Made by a program: the position numbers and the translations under genes
Part shown: positions 28,350 to 37,967 of the stretch, piece after piece
Numbering within the stretch: position 1 is the first letter of the stretch
Layout: every line of letters starts with the position of its first letter
Source: Eubacterium plexicaudatum ASF492
GTDB taxonomy: Bacteria; Bacillota; Clostridia; Lachnospirales; Lachnospiraceae
Reading direction: 5' to 3'
NCBI RefSeq assembly: GCF_000364225.2
Contig: NZ_AQFT02000001.1
Coordinates: forward strand, 3,615,501 to 3,679,500
DNA length: 64,000 bases
The notes under the pieces: generated by a model
What the model saw: only the letters and a program-made list of their open reading frames with translations
The model's database searches: none
Told to the model about the DNA's origin: nothing

Positions 28350-28967
28350 TCATTCCGTTTTCATCATTTTCGCAAACCGATTTGCAAACAGCTGAATCAA
28401 CGGCCCTGCGGACAATGCAGTCAGTATCGTAATGATTCCCAGCTTTCCGCCCAGCACAAATCCCAGTATAATACACCCGGCATCAAAACACACTTTTACC
28501 GTTCCGTATTCTTTGCCGATCTTATCCCGAATAATCATCACCATACCCGTAAACGGATCCAGTCCGATATCCGCAGTAATAAACATCGCAACTCCGGTAT
28601 ATAAGAGCAGACAGCCAATTGCCGCTCCCAGCATCCGTATTGGCAGCGTCTGCACCTGAAACAGTATGCCATACAGCTTCCCGCCCAGGCTCACAATCGT
28701 TCCATACGGAATAATGTAGATAAACGTACCGATATTCACATATCGTCTCCCCAGCAGAAATACGGCTGCAACCAATGCAATATTTACCAGATTTGAGGCC
28801 ATTCCAAGCTGCTGCGGAGAAAGGCCGGCCGTATTTCGGATTCCATCATAAACGATACCGATCGGATCGTTTCCAAGCGCTGCCGCAGCATTAAATGCAA
28901 TCCCGATTCCAACAAGCAGAATGCCTGCCGCTGCTAACAGAAACTTGTTCCTATTTATTGACTTCAA
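28350..28967 (-). CDS. YczE/YitT-like membrane protein
   Basis: A 205-residue protein with about five or six membrane segments. The conserved start reads LLVGIGIAFNAAAALGNDPIG, and the internal repeat ITADIGLDPFTGMVMII mirrors the NDPIG motif. This is typical of the YczE/YyaS group of integral membrane proteins of unknown function. Translation starts at TTG 28967, preceded by AGAAGG. It follows the 5'-nucleotidase gene by 15 bases and is probably co-transcribed with it, ending at the bidirectional terminator. Confidence 0.72.
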   Translation of the reverse strand: MKSINRNKFLLAAAGILLVGIGIAFNAAAALGNDPIGIVYDGIRNTAGLSPQQLGMASNLVNIALVAAVFLLGRRYVNIGTFIYIIPYGTIVSLGGKLYGILFQVQTLPIRMLGAAIGCLLLYTGVAMFITADIGLDPFTGMVMIIRDKIGKEYGTVKVCFDAGCIILGFVLGGKLGIITILTALSAGPLIQLFANRFAKMMKTE

Positions 28968-28982
28968 TCGTATATACCTTCT

Positions 28983-31278
28983 TCATTTCACTTTTACCTG
29001 TTTCACACTGCTGTTCTTTCCAAATACTTTTTTAGCATTGGAGTCTAACGTGTAAGCTCTGACACGCACATAATAGTTTTTATTGCTGCTCAGTTTTTTT
29101 ACGGTTGCACTTGTTTTGCCCGAAAATACTTTTTTCGAATTTTTAAAGTTTTTATTCGTAGCATATTCAATCCGGTAGCCTTTCGCATCCTTTACTTTTT
29201 TGTATGTAACCGTAAAACTCTTTGTCCCCGCTTTCAGACTCTTAATCGTCGTCTTTTCCGGAACCGTACTGCCCGTCCAGTGCGCATAAAGAGTGCCTGC
29301 CTGTGCATTTGTACTTTCCGTAACTTTTGTACCGCCGTTCTTCTTTGTATACCAGCCTGCAAATTGATATCCGTCTCTGACCGCCGAAGGAAGACTGCCA
29401 TATGCCTGTCCCTCCTGCACATAATAGTCCGCAGCATCTGCCGTACCGCCATTTGCATCCAGTTTTACTTTTACTACGGTTACATAATCTTTCAGATCCT
29501 CTACTGTCACAGCTTTTACATTCTGCGTTCTTCCATCTTCGGAAGTAGGAATCTTAATTTTTTCTTCTTTTACAAGCTGCGCTGCCTTTTCATGCAGTGC
29601 CTCGTTCCAGTTTGTTCCGATAATTTCCCAGTTATTGCTTAATTCCGGCTGAATCACTCCGTTGTTCTTTTCTACAATCCATTTTCCGATCATACCGCGA
29701 ACCGCTTCGCCGGCCATAACGTCTTTTTCCAGCAGCTTCGGAAGCACATCGCCTTCTTCCTCTGAAAATACACTGCCGTAAGTCAGCAGCTGCGAATTTG
29801 CGCGATAATTGTTAACCGCCAGAATCAGTGTATCCGTATCGCTGATCGGCGTACCGTCCATTTTCGTCAGATTTTTAATGCGGCTGCCCGGTTCCTCTGA
29901 AATGTCAATCTGGTATTTCACGCCGCCAAACATATCATAAAGATAGCTTCTCATATTTTCATTAAAGGAAATCGTCAAATCCCCGTCTTTGAACGTATTG
30001 TAGTAATTTGCAGACCATTCCATATACTGTTTTAACTGCTTTCCGGTCACTTCCAGCCTGTAGAGCGTATTATCATATTTGTAGATCAAAGCCATATCAC
30101 ATTTTTTGATCTCCCCCTCTTTCATGTTCGCAGTAGGACTGAATGCGGCTGCAGCAGACACGTCTGCCTCTCCATAATACATCTGTGCCTGATTAATCAG
30201 GTTGATCATAGCCGTTTCCTGTATCTGAGACTGCGTAATACCCGGAATTTCCGTTTCCGGCACAAGGTCTCCGCCTTTCAGCTGGCCTACGACCGTCTGT
30301 GCATCTTCTTTTGCACGCGCATCATATTTCGACAGAGCTTCCGTAATGTCCGCATCCGGTTCCACATCTTTTGCAGCCAGGATTTCCGCTTTTTTATCCG
30401 TAATCTCATATCCGCCGTTTCCGTCCGGTTTTACCGAAATATCCACATCGGCCAAAGTCTGGCCCTGGCTTTTATTTTCCACAATCAGAACGCCGTTCTT
30501 TGTTTCGTTTACCTCTTCGTGGCCATGTGCTGCCAATATAACATCTATATCCGGAAATGCTTCCGCATAATCGGCTGCGCCGGAACCTTTCTGATCAAAT
30601 TCACCTTCCACACCCATGTGCAGTGCGGCAACAATAATGTCAGCTTCTTTTTTGCCTTTTCTACCATTTCTTTCATTTCGCCGCTGTCCAGCGGATTGGT
30701 TACTTTATACTCTTTCAGATTTTCTGCGTCCCAATGTGTAATATTAGGTGTAACATAACCGATGACTGCGATTTTCACACCATCTCTTTCAAGCAGTGTA
30801 TACGCTTCTCCAATTGCCTTGTTATCCTGATCATAGACATTTCCACACAAAAAGCGCCTGTAAACTTAGCGGCCGTCTTTAACAATGTTTCGATGCCATA
30901 ATTAAACTCATGATTTCCCGCTACCCACACATCATAATTCAGCAGATTAAACGCTGCGATCATCGGATGAATTTCCTCATCAAAGAACAGACTTGCCGAA
31001 TTGCTTTCAATCGTATCTCCCACATCAATCAATACGGTGTTGTCCGTTCTCTTCTGTTTCACCAACGTTCCTACCTGCGCTACACTGCCGCTTTTACTTT
31101 CTTCATTCATGGCATAATCATAAGCGACAAATTTGCCATGCAAATCGCTTGTCGCAAGTATCTGAATCTCTTTTTCTGCCGCTGCTGCCTGCACTGCGTT
31201 CGCTGCCGGTACGGATGCCGGTATCGCCAGCACTGCTGCCAACAGAACGGACAATAGTTTTTTCTTACCGTTCCTCAT
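28983..31278 (-). CDS. Secreted 5'-nucleotidase/2',3'-cyclic phosphodiesterase with InlB repeat and Fn3 domain
   Basis: A 765-residue exported protein. Signal peptide (KKLLSVLLAAVLAIPASVPAANA), metallophosphoesterase domain (ATSDLHGKF, DVGDTIESN, GNHEFNYG, AAHGHEEV), 5_nucleotid_C domain (about 330-520; ILAVNNYRA), one Listeria-Bacteroides (InlB B) repeat (DGYQFAGWYTKKNGG) and a C-terminal fibronectin-III-like domain (RIEYATNKNFKNSKK). It would release nucleosides or phosphate outside the cell. The open frame is broken at 30849-30853 and 30648-30653; adding one base to each run restores FLCGNVYDQD and KKEADIIVAALHMG. The start ATG 31278 has AGGAGG six bases upstream. There is no sortase motif at the end. 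Confidence 0.9.
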
Positions 31279-31433
31279 AGTTCTCCTCCTTAAGTTATAA
31301 TAAAAATGGATAACCAAATCATGTCATAGTTTACAAAAATAAAACAGGACGCATGTCTCTTTTTTAAATATATTGTAAATTTGTTGCATTGTTACAGTTT
31401 TTTTTAGCATTTTTTATGCGCATTTAACAAAAA

Positions 31434-31473
31434 AGCAGATTTAAAAAATGTATTCTCATTTTTTAAATCTGCT
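31434..31473 (-). terminator. Terminator of the 31494-31934 gene
   Basis: Perfect 16-bp stem AGCAGATTTAAAAAAT/ATTTTTTAAATCTGCT with an eight-base loop and a T6 tract on the minus strand. Confidence 0.9.
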
Positions 31474-31493
31474 CATCTGCACTGCTCCCCTAT

Positions 31494-31934
31494 TCACGGA
31501 CTGTTTTCTTCTGCTCTTCTAAGCGCATCTTCAATCGCATCAAGCAATACAACCGATGTATATTGATTTGCTTCATCATAAGTAATTCCTTCCGTAGACT
31601 GCTTTTCATAAATTTGCTGACTAATATTGTCCAGTGCAGGCTGCATCAGCGGATACATCGCCGCTGCGGTTTCGTCCAGATTATCCAGAGAAATGGCGTT
31701 AATCCGGTTATCATCTACAACCACTTTCAGGTCCATTGTCTGATTATTCAGCACAATAGAGGAAGTATAGACGCCTGAGGCATATTTCATTGTTTCTTCT
31801 AAGCCATCGCCCTTCTTACCGGATCGAAACATAAAAACCAGCAGCAGAATCAATAACACCGCAAGCAATGCGAAAATTACGGTATAAATAACCTCTCTCA
31901 TATGTAACACAACAATTCTTGTCTTTGCACTCAT
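31494..31934 (-). CDS. Membrane-anchored protein of unknown function
   Basis: A 146-residue protein with one membrane helix near residues 16-37 (TVIFALLAVLLILLLVFMF) and an exported domain of about 100 residues (YTSSIVLNNQTMDLKVVVDD, AMYPLMQPALDNI, DEANQYTSVVLLDAI). The pattern recalls FMN-binding-domain-like proteins, but no flavinylation motif is present, so no function is assigned. The start ATG 31934 follows GGAG. The gene diverges from the XRE regulator at 32133 and has a strong terminator. Confidence 0.6.
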   Translation of the reverse strand: MSAKTRIVVLHMREVIYTVIFALLAVLLILLLVFMFRSGKKGDGLEETMKYASGVYTSSIVLNNQTMDLKVVVDDNRINAISLDNLDETAAAMYPLMQPALDNISQQIYEKQSTEGITYDEANQYTSVVLLDAIEDALRRAEENSP

Positions 31935-32132
31935 GGGATGTTTCTCCGTTACTCCGTTATCTGCTTATTTTATCTTATGCGGCAGACAAAGAATTATGCA
32001 TGCCAAAAACTCCATTCGGTCCGATTTTCAGGGCTCTCCGAACCGGTATGCGTAACGTAGGTTTACAAAAGAGAAGGAAAAGAGCTATGATATATGCAGA
32101 AATCAATATTTTTTAAACAAGGAGGACACTGC

Positions 32133-32885
32133 ATGGACGTAAAAAAAATTGGAGCTTTTATTGCACAGCAGCGCAGGCAGAAACAGCTGACGCAAAAACA
32201 ACTGGGTGAACTGCTTGGCATCAGTGATAAGACTGTCTCCAAATGGGAATGTGGATATGGCTTACCGGACATTTCCATGATAACGCCACTTTGTACCGAA
32301 CTGGAAATCACTGTCAATGACCTGTTGTCAGGAGAACATCTGTCACAGGAAGATTATCATGAAAAAGCGGAGGAGAATATGATTCAATTAATGCATGAAA
32401 GTAAAAAAGCAACGAAAATGTCACGATTAAAAACCATTTTAGGCAGCGCCGCCCTGCTTGCAGCAGGTATCGCTCTTATCTGCATTTACGAAGCCGAGGC
32501 ATATTTCCTGGCTGTCGATTTTGGAAACTTGCTGCGAATAACCGATCTGCTGTTTTTGCTGACCGCCTCTTTATGGGCCGCAGGCTGTATCAAAGATTTT
32601 GGCGCAGCTTTCCTGTTTTTAGCAAAAAAACCGGATCACCCGCAACGTATCGCGCACTCGGTTGTGGCCATATCCGCCGCACAAAAAGCGTTGTTGTTTG
32701 GCAGCGTGTTAAGTAGGATACTGCGGCTCATTCTCATCTTTGGCGATCCTGAATTTCAGTCAACCGTTTCGGCTCTCCCCAGAAATCTGGCCGAATTTTT
32801 CGTTACATTATTTTATGGCGTACTTTGTGTATTATTACTGGAACCCGTAAAAAACAGGCTGAGAAAAAAAATGATTGACATTTAA
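32133..32885 (+). CDS. XRE-family regulator with membrane-embedded C-terminus
   Basis: A 250-residue protein. An HTH_3 DNA-binding domain covers residues 5-60 (QLTQKQLGELLGISDKTVSK, WECGYGLPD). After a short coil, four hydrophobic segments follow (from about residue 105: ILGSAALLAAGIALICIY), so the DNA-binding head is tethered to the membrane. ATG 32133 has AGGAGG seven bases upstream, and the frame extending to 32094 lacks a site. A candidate promoter TTTACA-N18-TATGAT ends at 32091. The gene points toward the metallophosphoesterase gene, which it meets tail to tail. The target genes are unknown. Confidence 0.8.
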   Translation: MDVKKIGAFIAQQRRQKQLTQKQLGELLGISDKTVSKWECGYGLPDISMITPLCTELEITVNDLLSGEHLSQEDYHEKAEENMIQLMHESKKATKMSRLKTILGSAALLAAGIALICIYEAEAYFLAVDFGNLLRITDLLFLLTASLWAAGCIKDFGAAFLFLAKKPDHPQRIAHSVVAISAAQKALLFGSVLSRILRLILIFGDPEFQSTVSALPRNLAEFFVTLFYGVLCVLLLEPVKNRLRKKMIDI

Positions 32886-32901
32886 ACCATACGCACCGCA
32901 T

Positions 32902-34019
32902 TTAAGGCGTAATATGTATTGCCACATATTCACTGTGTTTCCCCGTACGCAGCGGATATCCCCATCCGGCAATACCGGATGATACAATCAGCTGCATCTT
33001 TCCGAACGATTTTTGTCCGTAATTGACTGTTTTTTTATCAAACAGCGTTGTAAGCAATCCTACCGGCCACATCTGCCCTGCATGTGTGTGGCCGGACAGC
33101 ATCAAATCGTATCCGGCCGCCGCATTTTCTTCCATATCACGCGGCTGATGGTCCGCCACAATATGATATGCTGTCTGCGGCAGTTCCCGGATCAGTTCCG
33201 CTGCTTCTTTTCGATATACACCTTCCGAAAAAGCATAGGACCGGTCCCTTCGTCCGGTTATTGTTAGTTCTTCATTTAATAATATTGACCTGTCTTCTAA
33301 AATCTCAACTCCGGCTTCTCTAATTACCGTTTCCAATTGCTCTTCCGTAAAATCACAGGTCTTCGAATATCTTCCCTTGTCATGATTCCCATAAACGTAA
33401 TACGTTCCGTATGTACTTGTAATCTGTCCCAGCTCCTGAAACGCTTCACCTGCTTCCTGCAGTGAAGTTTTTTCATCTACAATATCTCCGCCTAGCACTA
33501 CCAGATCCGGCTGCTCTTCTTCCATACGCCTGCAATATTGCTGCAATTTTGCCCGATCCATCGTCGTACCAAAATGCAAGTCCGATAAAAATATAATCCG
33601 ATATCCGTCTTCGCGAATCGGCTTCTCCGTTCGTATCGTATTATTTGTAACAATTACATGATGCATATTGACATACGCATATCCCAATACTGCAACGGTA
33701 ACCACTATCGCAATCACGTCACTGCGCCAGAGCCATTCCAGCGTACGGTTTCTTTTGCAGCCTGCCCACCGGGCAAACAGACGTATGAGATCCACAAGCA
33801 GAGATATCCCTGCAATATAAAATACAATAAGCGCCCAAAGTCCAAACAGATTCACGGAGCCTGCTGCCAATACTGCGGCAGCAATCAGCGATATGATTTT
33901 TGCATCCGCAGTCTTGTGTTATTCCGAAAAAAAAGTCCCAAAAACCTTCGTATTAAAATATATAAATAAATGCCAAGCGGTACCATAAGTACCGCTGCAA
34001 AACCAAGAATAAAAACCAT
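32902..34019 (-). CDS. Membrane-anchored metallophosphoesterase (YkuE/YaeI-like)
   Basis: A 372-residue phosphoesterase. After three N-terminal membrane segments the catalytic domain shows FLSDLHFGT, GGDIVDE, YGNHDKG, ADHQPRD and SGHTHAGQMWP, the full metal-binding set. The open frame starts at TTG 33870, but an ATG at 34019 behind GAGGGG encodes a membrane N-terminus (MVFILGFAAVLMVPLG) that joins the catalytic part when one A is added to the run 33897-33901. Family members act on phospholipids, UDP-sugars or nucleotides at the membrane. It is convergent with the XRE gene and has no recognisable partner. Confidence 0.85.
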
Positions 34020-34182
34020 GCTTCCCCTCACTTTTGTTTTCAGGCGCATTTATTAATAACATCATTTATACTCTGCCTACAATACAGCCATGAGGAACAC
34101 CTCCGACCAACTGATTTAACGTCTAACCCTGCTCATGGATTTCAGCATGTTTCCATGCCTAAATAAAAGTTCACGTTGTCTA

Positions 34183-34225
34183 TTGACCTCTGACCGATTT
34201 GACCATTGACCGTTTACCAATTACC
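34183..34225. repeat. Degenerate heptanucleotide direct repeat
   Basis: Six consecutive words end in ACC: TTGACC, CTGACC, TTGACC, TTGACC, TTTACC and ATTACC, starting at 34183, 34190, 34199, 34206, 34213 and 34220. The spacing is seven bases except for one nine-base step. The array lies between the phosphoesterase start and the tRNA-like sequence. Confidence 0.75.
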
Positions 34226-34260
34226 AAAAACAAAAACGCAAAACCAAATACTTATTTTCG

Positions 34261-34332
34261 CGTAAAGAGTGGAGTCGAACCACTGACATTATGGTTTTTG
34301 GCCATACGCTCTACCAGCTGAGCTACTTCGCT
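34261..34332 (-). tRNA. tRNA-like sequence, degenerate (anticodon would read AAA)
   Basis: On the minus strand the D arm (AGCTCAGCTGGTAGAGC), a five-bp anticodon stem TATGG/CCATA and a perfect T arm (AGTGGTTCGACTCCACT) are clear. The seven-base loop is CCAAAAA, so position 33 is C instead of the universal U, and the anticodon would be AAA. The acceptor pairing AGCGAAG/CTTTACG has A-G and C-A mismatches. No promoter or terminator is seen. It may be a tRNA pseudogene, or a tRNA with errors in its A run. Confidence 0.45.
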
Positions 34333-34415
34333 TATCTGCATTGTGGCTTAACCCTGCCACGGGAAACCAGGATTGAGGTTTTCGTATTGCAGGCAGATGT
34401 TTGATTTATTCTTTT

Positions 34416-35074
34416 TCAGAATTCGATATATGTCGTTGCATTCGATACTTTAATCTGTGTATCCAGCTCTCGCAGAAGATTTTCCCTCTTTTCCGAGATT
34501 TCTTCCATTTTCTTTACCACACCAAGCGGATCCGCCAGTTCCGTCGTATTTCTTTTACGTACGTCTCCACTACTTCCAGCGGCTTATCTTCTCTTACTCT
34601 TGTATCTTTTCCAAGAATACTCAGCCGCATATCTTCGGCCGTAGCCTGCAGCTTCTGATTGCGTCCCTCCGCAAACCGTACACATTTCTCATACTGGTCC
34701 TGCATCACCTGATTTAAGTTGCCTTCAAAATCCGCACGGTCTTCATACGAACCGGTTCCGCGCATTCTGCCTCTTAATGCAATGGCGCTTGCAACACTCA
34801 TCTTCCCATAAGAAGTTTCAATATAGGTATTTGCGTTGGAATTTACAATCTTCGCATCAATTTTCTGATAACGGTCAATCAGATCCACAATCTGCTGAAA
34901 TGCGGCTTTGGCTTCCTTTTCAAAATCTTCTTTTGACATACGTGCTTCATACACTTTTGTTTCATTCCGTTTGACCGTATCTACAAACTTTGCCTTGCAG
35001 ATCTTATCCGATATTTTCTTTACCAGCAAATCTCTCTCGTCAAGCGCCTGCGTAACAAGCATTTTTTCCGTCAT
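34416..35074 (-). CDS. DIP1984-like (DUF6847) protein
   Basis: A 219-residue soluble, mainly helical protein starting EKMLVTQALDERDLLVKKI, as in DIP1984-family (septicolysin-like) proteins. A motif repeats inside it: KIVNSNANTYIETSYG in the middle and KVSNATTYIEF at the end, each followed or preceded by a coil. The open frame ends early at 34514; adding one A to the run 34549-34551 restores VKENTTELADPLGVV and the tail to 34416. The ribosome binding site AGGAGG precedes ATG 35074. It lies 44 bases after the PIN-like gene on the same strand. The function is not known. Confidence 0.7.
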
Positions 35075-35118
35075 TTTTTATTCCTCCTGTTCTTAAAATC
35101 AGAATTCGCTCGCAGGTT

Positions 35119-35772
35119 CTACAATTCATCACATGCTTTTAACGCATTGTAGATTTCCAGCCCGCCTTTTCTTCCAAACAGATGCAGACTGCTCAGATAA
35201 ATGACTTTGGATGTTTTATCCTTTCCTTCGATCAGATTATGTATCTCTTCTGTCATCGTCTCATACTCCGTACCTGCAAACAGCTTTTCCAAAACATTAC
35301 GAACCCGTATCCGTTCCGTATAAGCCGAATAGTATTCTCCAATGAGAAGCCTTTCCCGCAGCTTCCTTAATTCTTTTGTACGTTCGTTATTCTCACCGCC
35401 GCTTACGATACCGTCTTCAATACATGCGGACAAAAGTACGATATTTTTATACACGTTGCTTCTTCCCCAGTAATCACGAATCGCCTGAAATCCGCTGTCA
35501 TTGCTGATAATTGCGGAAATCCCTGCATATCCGCCGCCAATCAGTTCACCAAGCCTGGATGCAATATAAAAATCCAACGCATTTTTCCCTGTTCGATACA
35601 ACTTGCAAATTTCAAATCTGCACCCTGAAGAAGAAATCTGCTCCAGACTCCTGCGCTCTGCATGTTTTTTTCCATCACTGTAAAACAAAACGACATGATC
35701 CTGCTCATCCAAATATTCACAACCGCGCAGTCCTGCCCGTCCTACATTTTCATAATCTATCAGAAACAGCAC
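35119..35772 (-). CDS. PIN/NYN-like putative RNase
   Basis: A 217-residue protein starting FLIDYENVGRAGL, the first acidic motif of PIN-like nucleases. Next come VVLFYSDGKK, GKNALDFYIASRLGELI and AIISNDSGFQAIRDYW, giving the conserved Asp residues of a metal-dependent nuclease. The C-terminal 90 residues are helical and unassigned. It starts at GTG 35772, seven bases after GGAGG. A DIP1984-like gene follows. No antitoxin-sized partner is next to it, so a toxin role is not supported. The RNA target is unknown. Confidence 0.72.
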   Translation of the reverse strand: MLFLIDYENVGRAGLRGCEYLDEQDHVVLFYSDGKKHAERRSLEQISSSGCRFEICKLYRTGKNALDFYIASRLGELIGGGYAGISAIISNDSGFQAIRDYWGRSNVYKNIVLLSACIEDGIVSGGENNERTKELRKLRERLLIGEYYSAYTERIRVRNVLEKLFAGTEYETMTEEIHNLIEGKDKTSKVIYLSSLHLFGRKGGLEIYNALKACDEL

Positions 35773-36053
35773 AAAACCACCTCCGCGTCTTTTTCTAATG
35801 TATTCATATGTCTATTTTAGCACAAAAATTATATTCTGTCATTCAGTTTGTAACAGAAAGCTATAGCGTAAAATGCCCTGTCACGCTTTTTGCATCATTT
35901 TAATGGTAAATTATGCATAAAGTTTGCTGTAATAGATTCATTCACAGAAAATATGACATTCTTTACATTGGCAATTCAATAGACTTTATACTCCGGTTAT
36001 GATATAATGTACTACCAGCAACAACATACCAAACATAGAAGGAGCGTGATTGT

Positions 36054-36347
36054 ATGACAGATAACGAATTATTGCTTGCCATATCTGATATTATGGAAAA
36101 GAAATTAGATGCAAGAATACAACCTTTAGAAAATGAAATTAAGTCACTAAAAGACGAGCAAAGAAGAATCAATATCATTCTGGAAAATGAAATTCGTTCC
36201 GATATTAAAATGCTTGTTGAAAATTATATGCCAGCCGCTAAAAAATACACAAAAGAAACAGCCAAAATTGAAGCCATGCAAGCTGATATTGAAGTATTAA
36301 AAAGTGTAGTTAGAGAACACAGCGAAAAGCTGCAAAAAATATCATAA
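36054..36347 (+). CDS. Small coiled-coil protein of unknown function
   Basis: A 97-residue charged protein made almost wholly of predicted coiled coil (ENEIKSLKDEQRRINIILEN; EAMQADIEVLKSVVREHSEK). It has no signal peptide or membrane segment. The ribosome binding site AAGGAG is nine bases before ATG 36054, and a TATAAT box lies at 36003-36008. The gene is more AT-rich than its neighbours and stands alone, ending at a clear terminator. It resembles small clostridial accessory proteins, and horizontal origin is possible. No function can be assigned. Confidence 0.65.
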   Translation: MTDNELLLAISDIMEKKLDARIQPLENEIKSLKDEQRRINIILENEIRSDIKMLVENYMPAAKKYTKETAKIEAMQADIEVLKSVVREHSEKLQKIS

Positions 36348-36400
36348 TACATAACAAATATACCAAAATCCAAAACAGCCACATAACAACCACCGATCAG

Positions 36401-36441
36401 AGTGTAAAGCCTGTGAAATTACCAAAGGCTTTACACTTTTC
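36401..36441. terminator. Terminator between the coiled-coil gene and the transporter gene
   Basis: Stem AGTGTAAAGCC/GGCTTTACACT with a 15-base loop and TTTT on the plus strand, serving two convergent genes. Confidence 0.8.
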
Positions 36442-36458
36442 CGCTTTGCACGGCAATC

Positions 36459-37865
36459 TTAAATAATCGTTAAAATACCAACAGACTTAAGCAGCAAAAT
36501 GACCAGCAGAATCGGTGCAATAAACCGAATCATCACGACATACAATCGTTTTCTGCCAAATTTGCATCCGGACTTCTCCACTTCCTGAATAATCAAATGC
36601 GGTTTTACAATCCATCCGATTAAAATACAGGTTCCTATTGCTACAATCGGCATTAATGCATTGTTGCTGATATAATCCATAATATCCAGAATCTGGCCGA
36701 CCGCGCCATTTGGAAGTTCCAGTTCAAAATACAGCTTATTGTATCCGAGACATACCAAAATACCGCCTGCCAGTGCAATAATCGTCTCAATGACTGCGGC
36801 TTTCACCCGTGATACATGGAATTCGTCCATAAAACTGGACACAACCGCTTCCATAACGGATACTGCGCTCGTAAGCGCTGCAAATAATACCATTGCAAAA
36901 AACATGGCGCCGATTACACTTCCGACTCCGCCCATTGCCGCAAATACTTTTGGCAGCGAGACAAACATCAGGCTCGGTCCGGATGCTTCCATCCCTTCTC
37001 TGCCCATAAACGTAAATACGGCCGGAATAATCATAACACCTGCCAGAAAAGCTACCAGCGTGTCAAAAAACTCAATTTGATTAATGGATTTGCCAAGATT
37101 TGCCTCATCCTGCACATAAGAACCGTAAGAAATCATAATTCCCATTGCTACGCTCAGACTGAAAAACAACTGGCTCATCGCATCTAATAAAACCGTAAAA
37201 AACCGCTGAACGGTCAGACCCTCAAAATTCGGAATAACATAAATCCGGAATCCCTCCATACCGGTACGTACCACACCGCTGTCATCCGTATGACGAATTG
37301 TCAGTGAAAACAGCGAGATTCCAACTACAAGCAAAAGCAATAAAGGCATGATCACTTTGGATGACGCTTCAATTCCCTTATTGACACCCCGGAATACGAT
37401 AAATGCCACCGCAAATAAAAATACACAGAGCAGTACCAATGGCTCCACATCCGCGGTAATAAATCCGGTAAAATACCCGTCCTCCGCCGCCTGTTTTCCT
37501 TCACCGGTCAGAAAAGCGATCAGATATTTTACTACCCATCCGCCAATCACACAGTAATACGGCATAATAATAACCGGAACAAGACATGCTACAATTCCAA
37601 GCGGCTTCCATTTTGCATGAATTTTTCCATATGCCGTCAGCGGACTTTGCTTTGTCTTTCTGCCGATTGCTACTTCCGTTGTCAGCAGTGTGAAACCAAA
37701 GGTCAGTGCCAGTATCAGATACAATACCAGAAACAAACCGCCGCCGTCTTTTGCTGCCAGATACGGAAACCTCCAGATGTTTCCAAGACCAACCGCGCTG
37801 CCGGCCGCAGCCAGCACAAAGCCGATGGAACCTGAAAACGAATTTCTCTTTTTCTCTTGTTTCAT
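36459..37865 (-). CDS. Sodium-dependent transporter of the NSS/SNF family
   Basis: A 468-residue protein with about eleven membrane helices. The signature of helix 1 is complete: GFVLAAAGSAVGLGNIWRFPY near residues 15-35, which forms the sodium and substrate site. Conserved Gly and Pro of helices 2, 6 and 8 follow (FSLSVAMGIMISYGSY; LMFVSLPKVFAAM). Bacterial NSS proteins of this length are Na+-coupled amino-acid transporters such as MhsT-like or TnaT-like symporters; the substrate cannot be fixed. ATG 37865 follows AGAGG. It is monocistronic, convergent with the coiled-coil gene. Confidence 0.92.
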   Translation of the reverse strand: MKQEKKRNSFSGSIGFVLAAAGSAVGLGNIWRFPYLAAKDGGGLFLVLYLILALTFGFTLLTTEVAIGRKTKQSPLTAYGKIHAKWKPLGIVACLVPVIIMPYYCVIGGWVVKYLIAFLTGEGKQAAEDGYFTGFITADVEPLVLLCVFLFAVAFIVFRGVNKGIEASSKVIMPLLLLLVVGISLFSLTIRHTDDSGVVRTGMEGFRIYVIPNFEGLTVQRFFTVLLDAMSQLFFSLSVAMGIMISYGSYVQDEANLGKSINQIEFFDTLVAFLAGVMIIPAVFTFMGREGMEASGPSLMFVSLPKVFAAMGGVGSVIGAMFFAMVLFAALTSAVSVMEAVVSSFMDEFHVSRVKAAVIETIIALAGGILVCLGYNKLYFELELPNGAVGQILDIMDYISNNALMPIVAIGTCILIGWIVKPHLIIQEVEKSGCKFGRKRLYVVMIRFIAPILLVILLLKSVGILTII

Positions 37866-37967
37866 AACCAAACGCCTCTTTCTTCCTAATCATTTATTTT
37901 ATTTCTATATAATATTAAGCACTTTGATCGTATAAATATTCCGACCAAATACTTTTATCCCATTCGT

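Larger units (their letters stand above)
34020..34415. other. Gene-poor stretch with a heptamer repeat and a tRNA-like element
   Basis: This 396-base region has no credible protein gene. It holds an array of TTGACC-like heptamers (34183-34225) and a degenerate tRNA-like sequence (34261-34332). AGGGTTA occurs twice on the minus strand, near 34131 and 34352, each beside a short GC-rich stretch. Nothing else is recognised. Confidence 0.6.

Noticed and set aside
34183..34225. CRISPR array or IS end repeats
   Set aside because: The units are only seven bases with no spacers, and no transposase or terminal inverted repeats are nearby.
34261..34332. tmRNA 3' end
   Set aside because: The T arm fits, but a D arm and a full anticodon stem are present and no tag-peptide region or pseudoknots follow.
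35119..35772. PIN-like protein as a toxin of a toxin-antitoxin pair
   Set aside because: It is 217 residues, larger than VapC, and no antitoxin-like gene precedes it.
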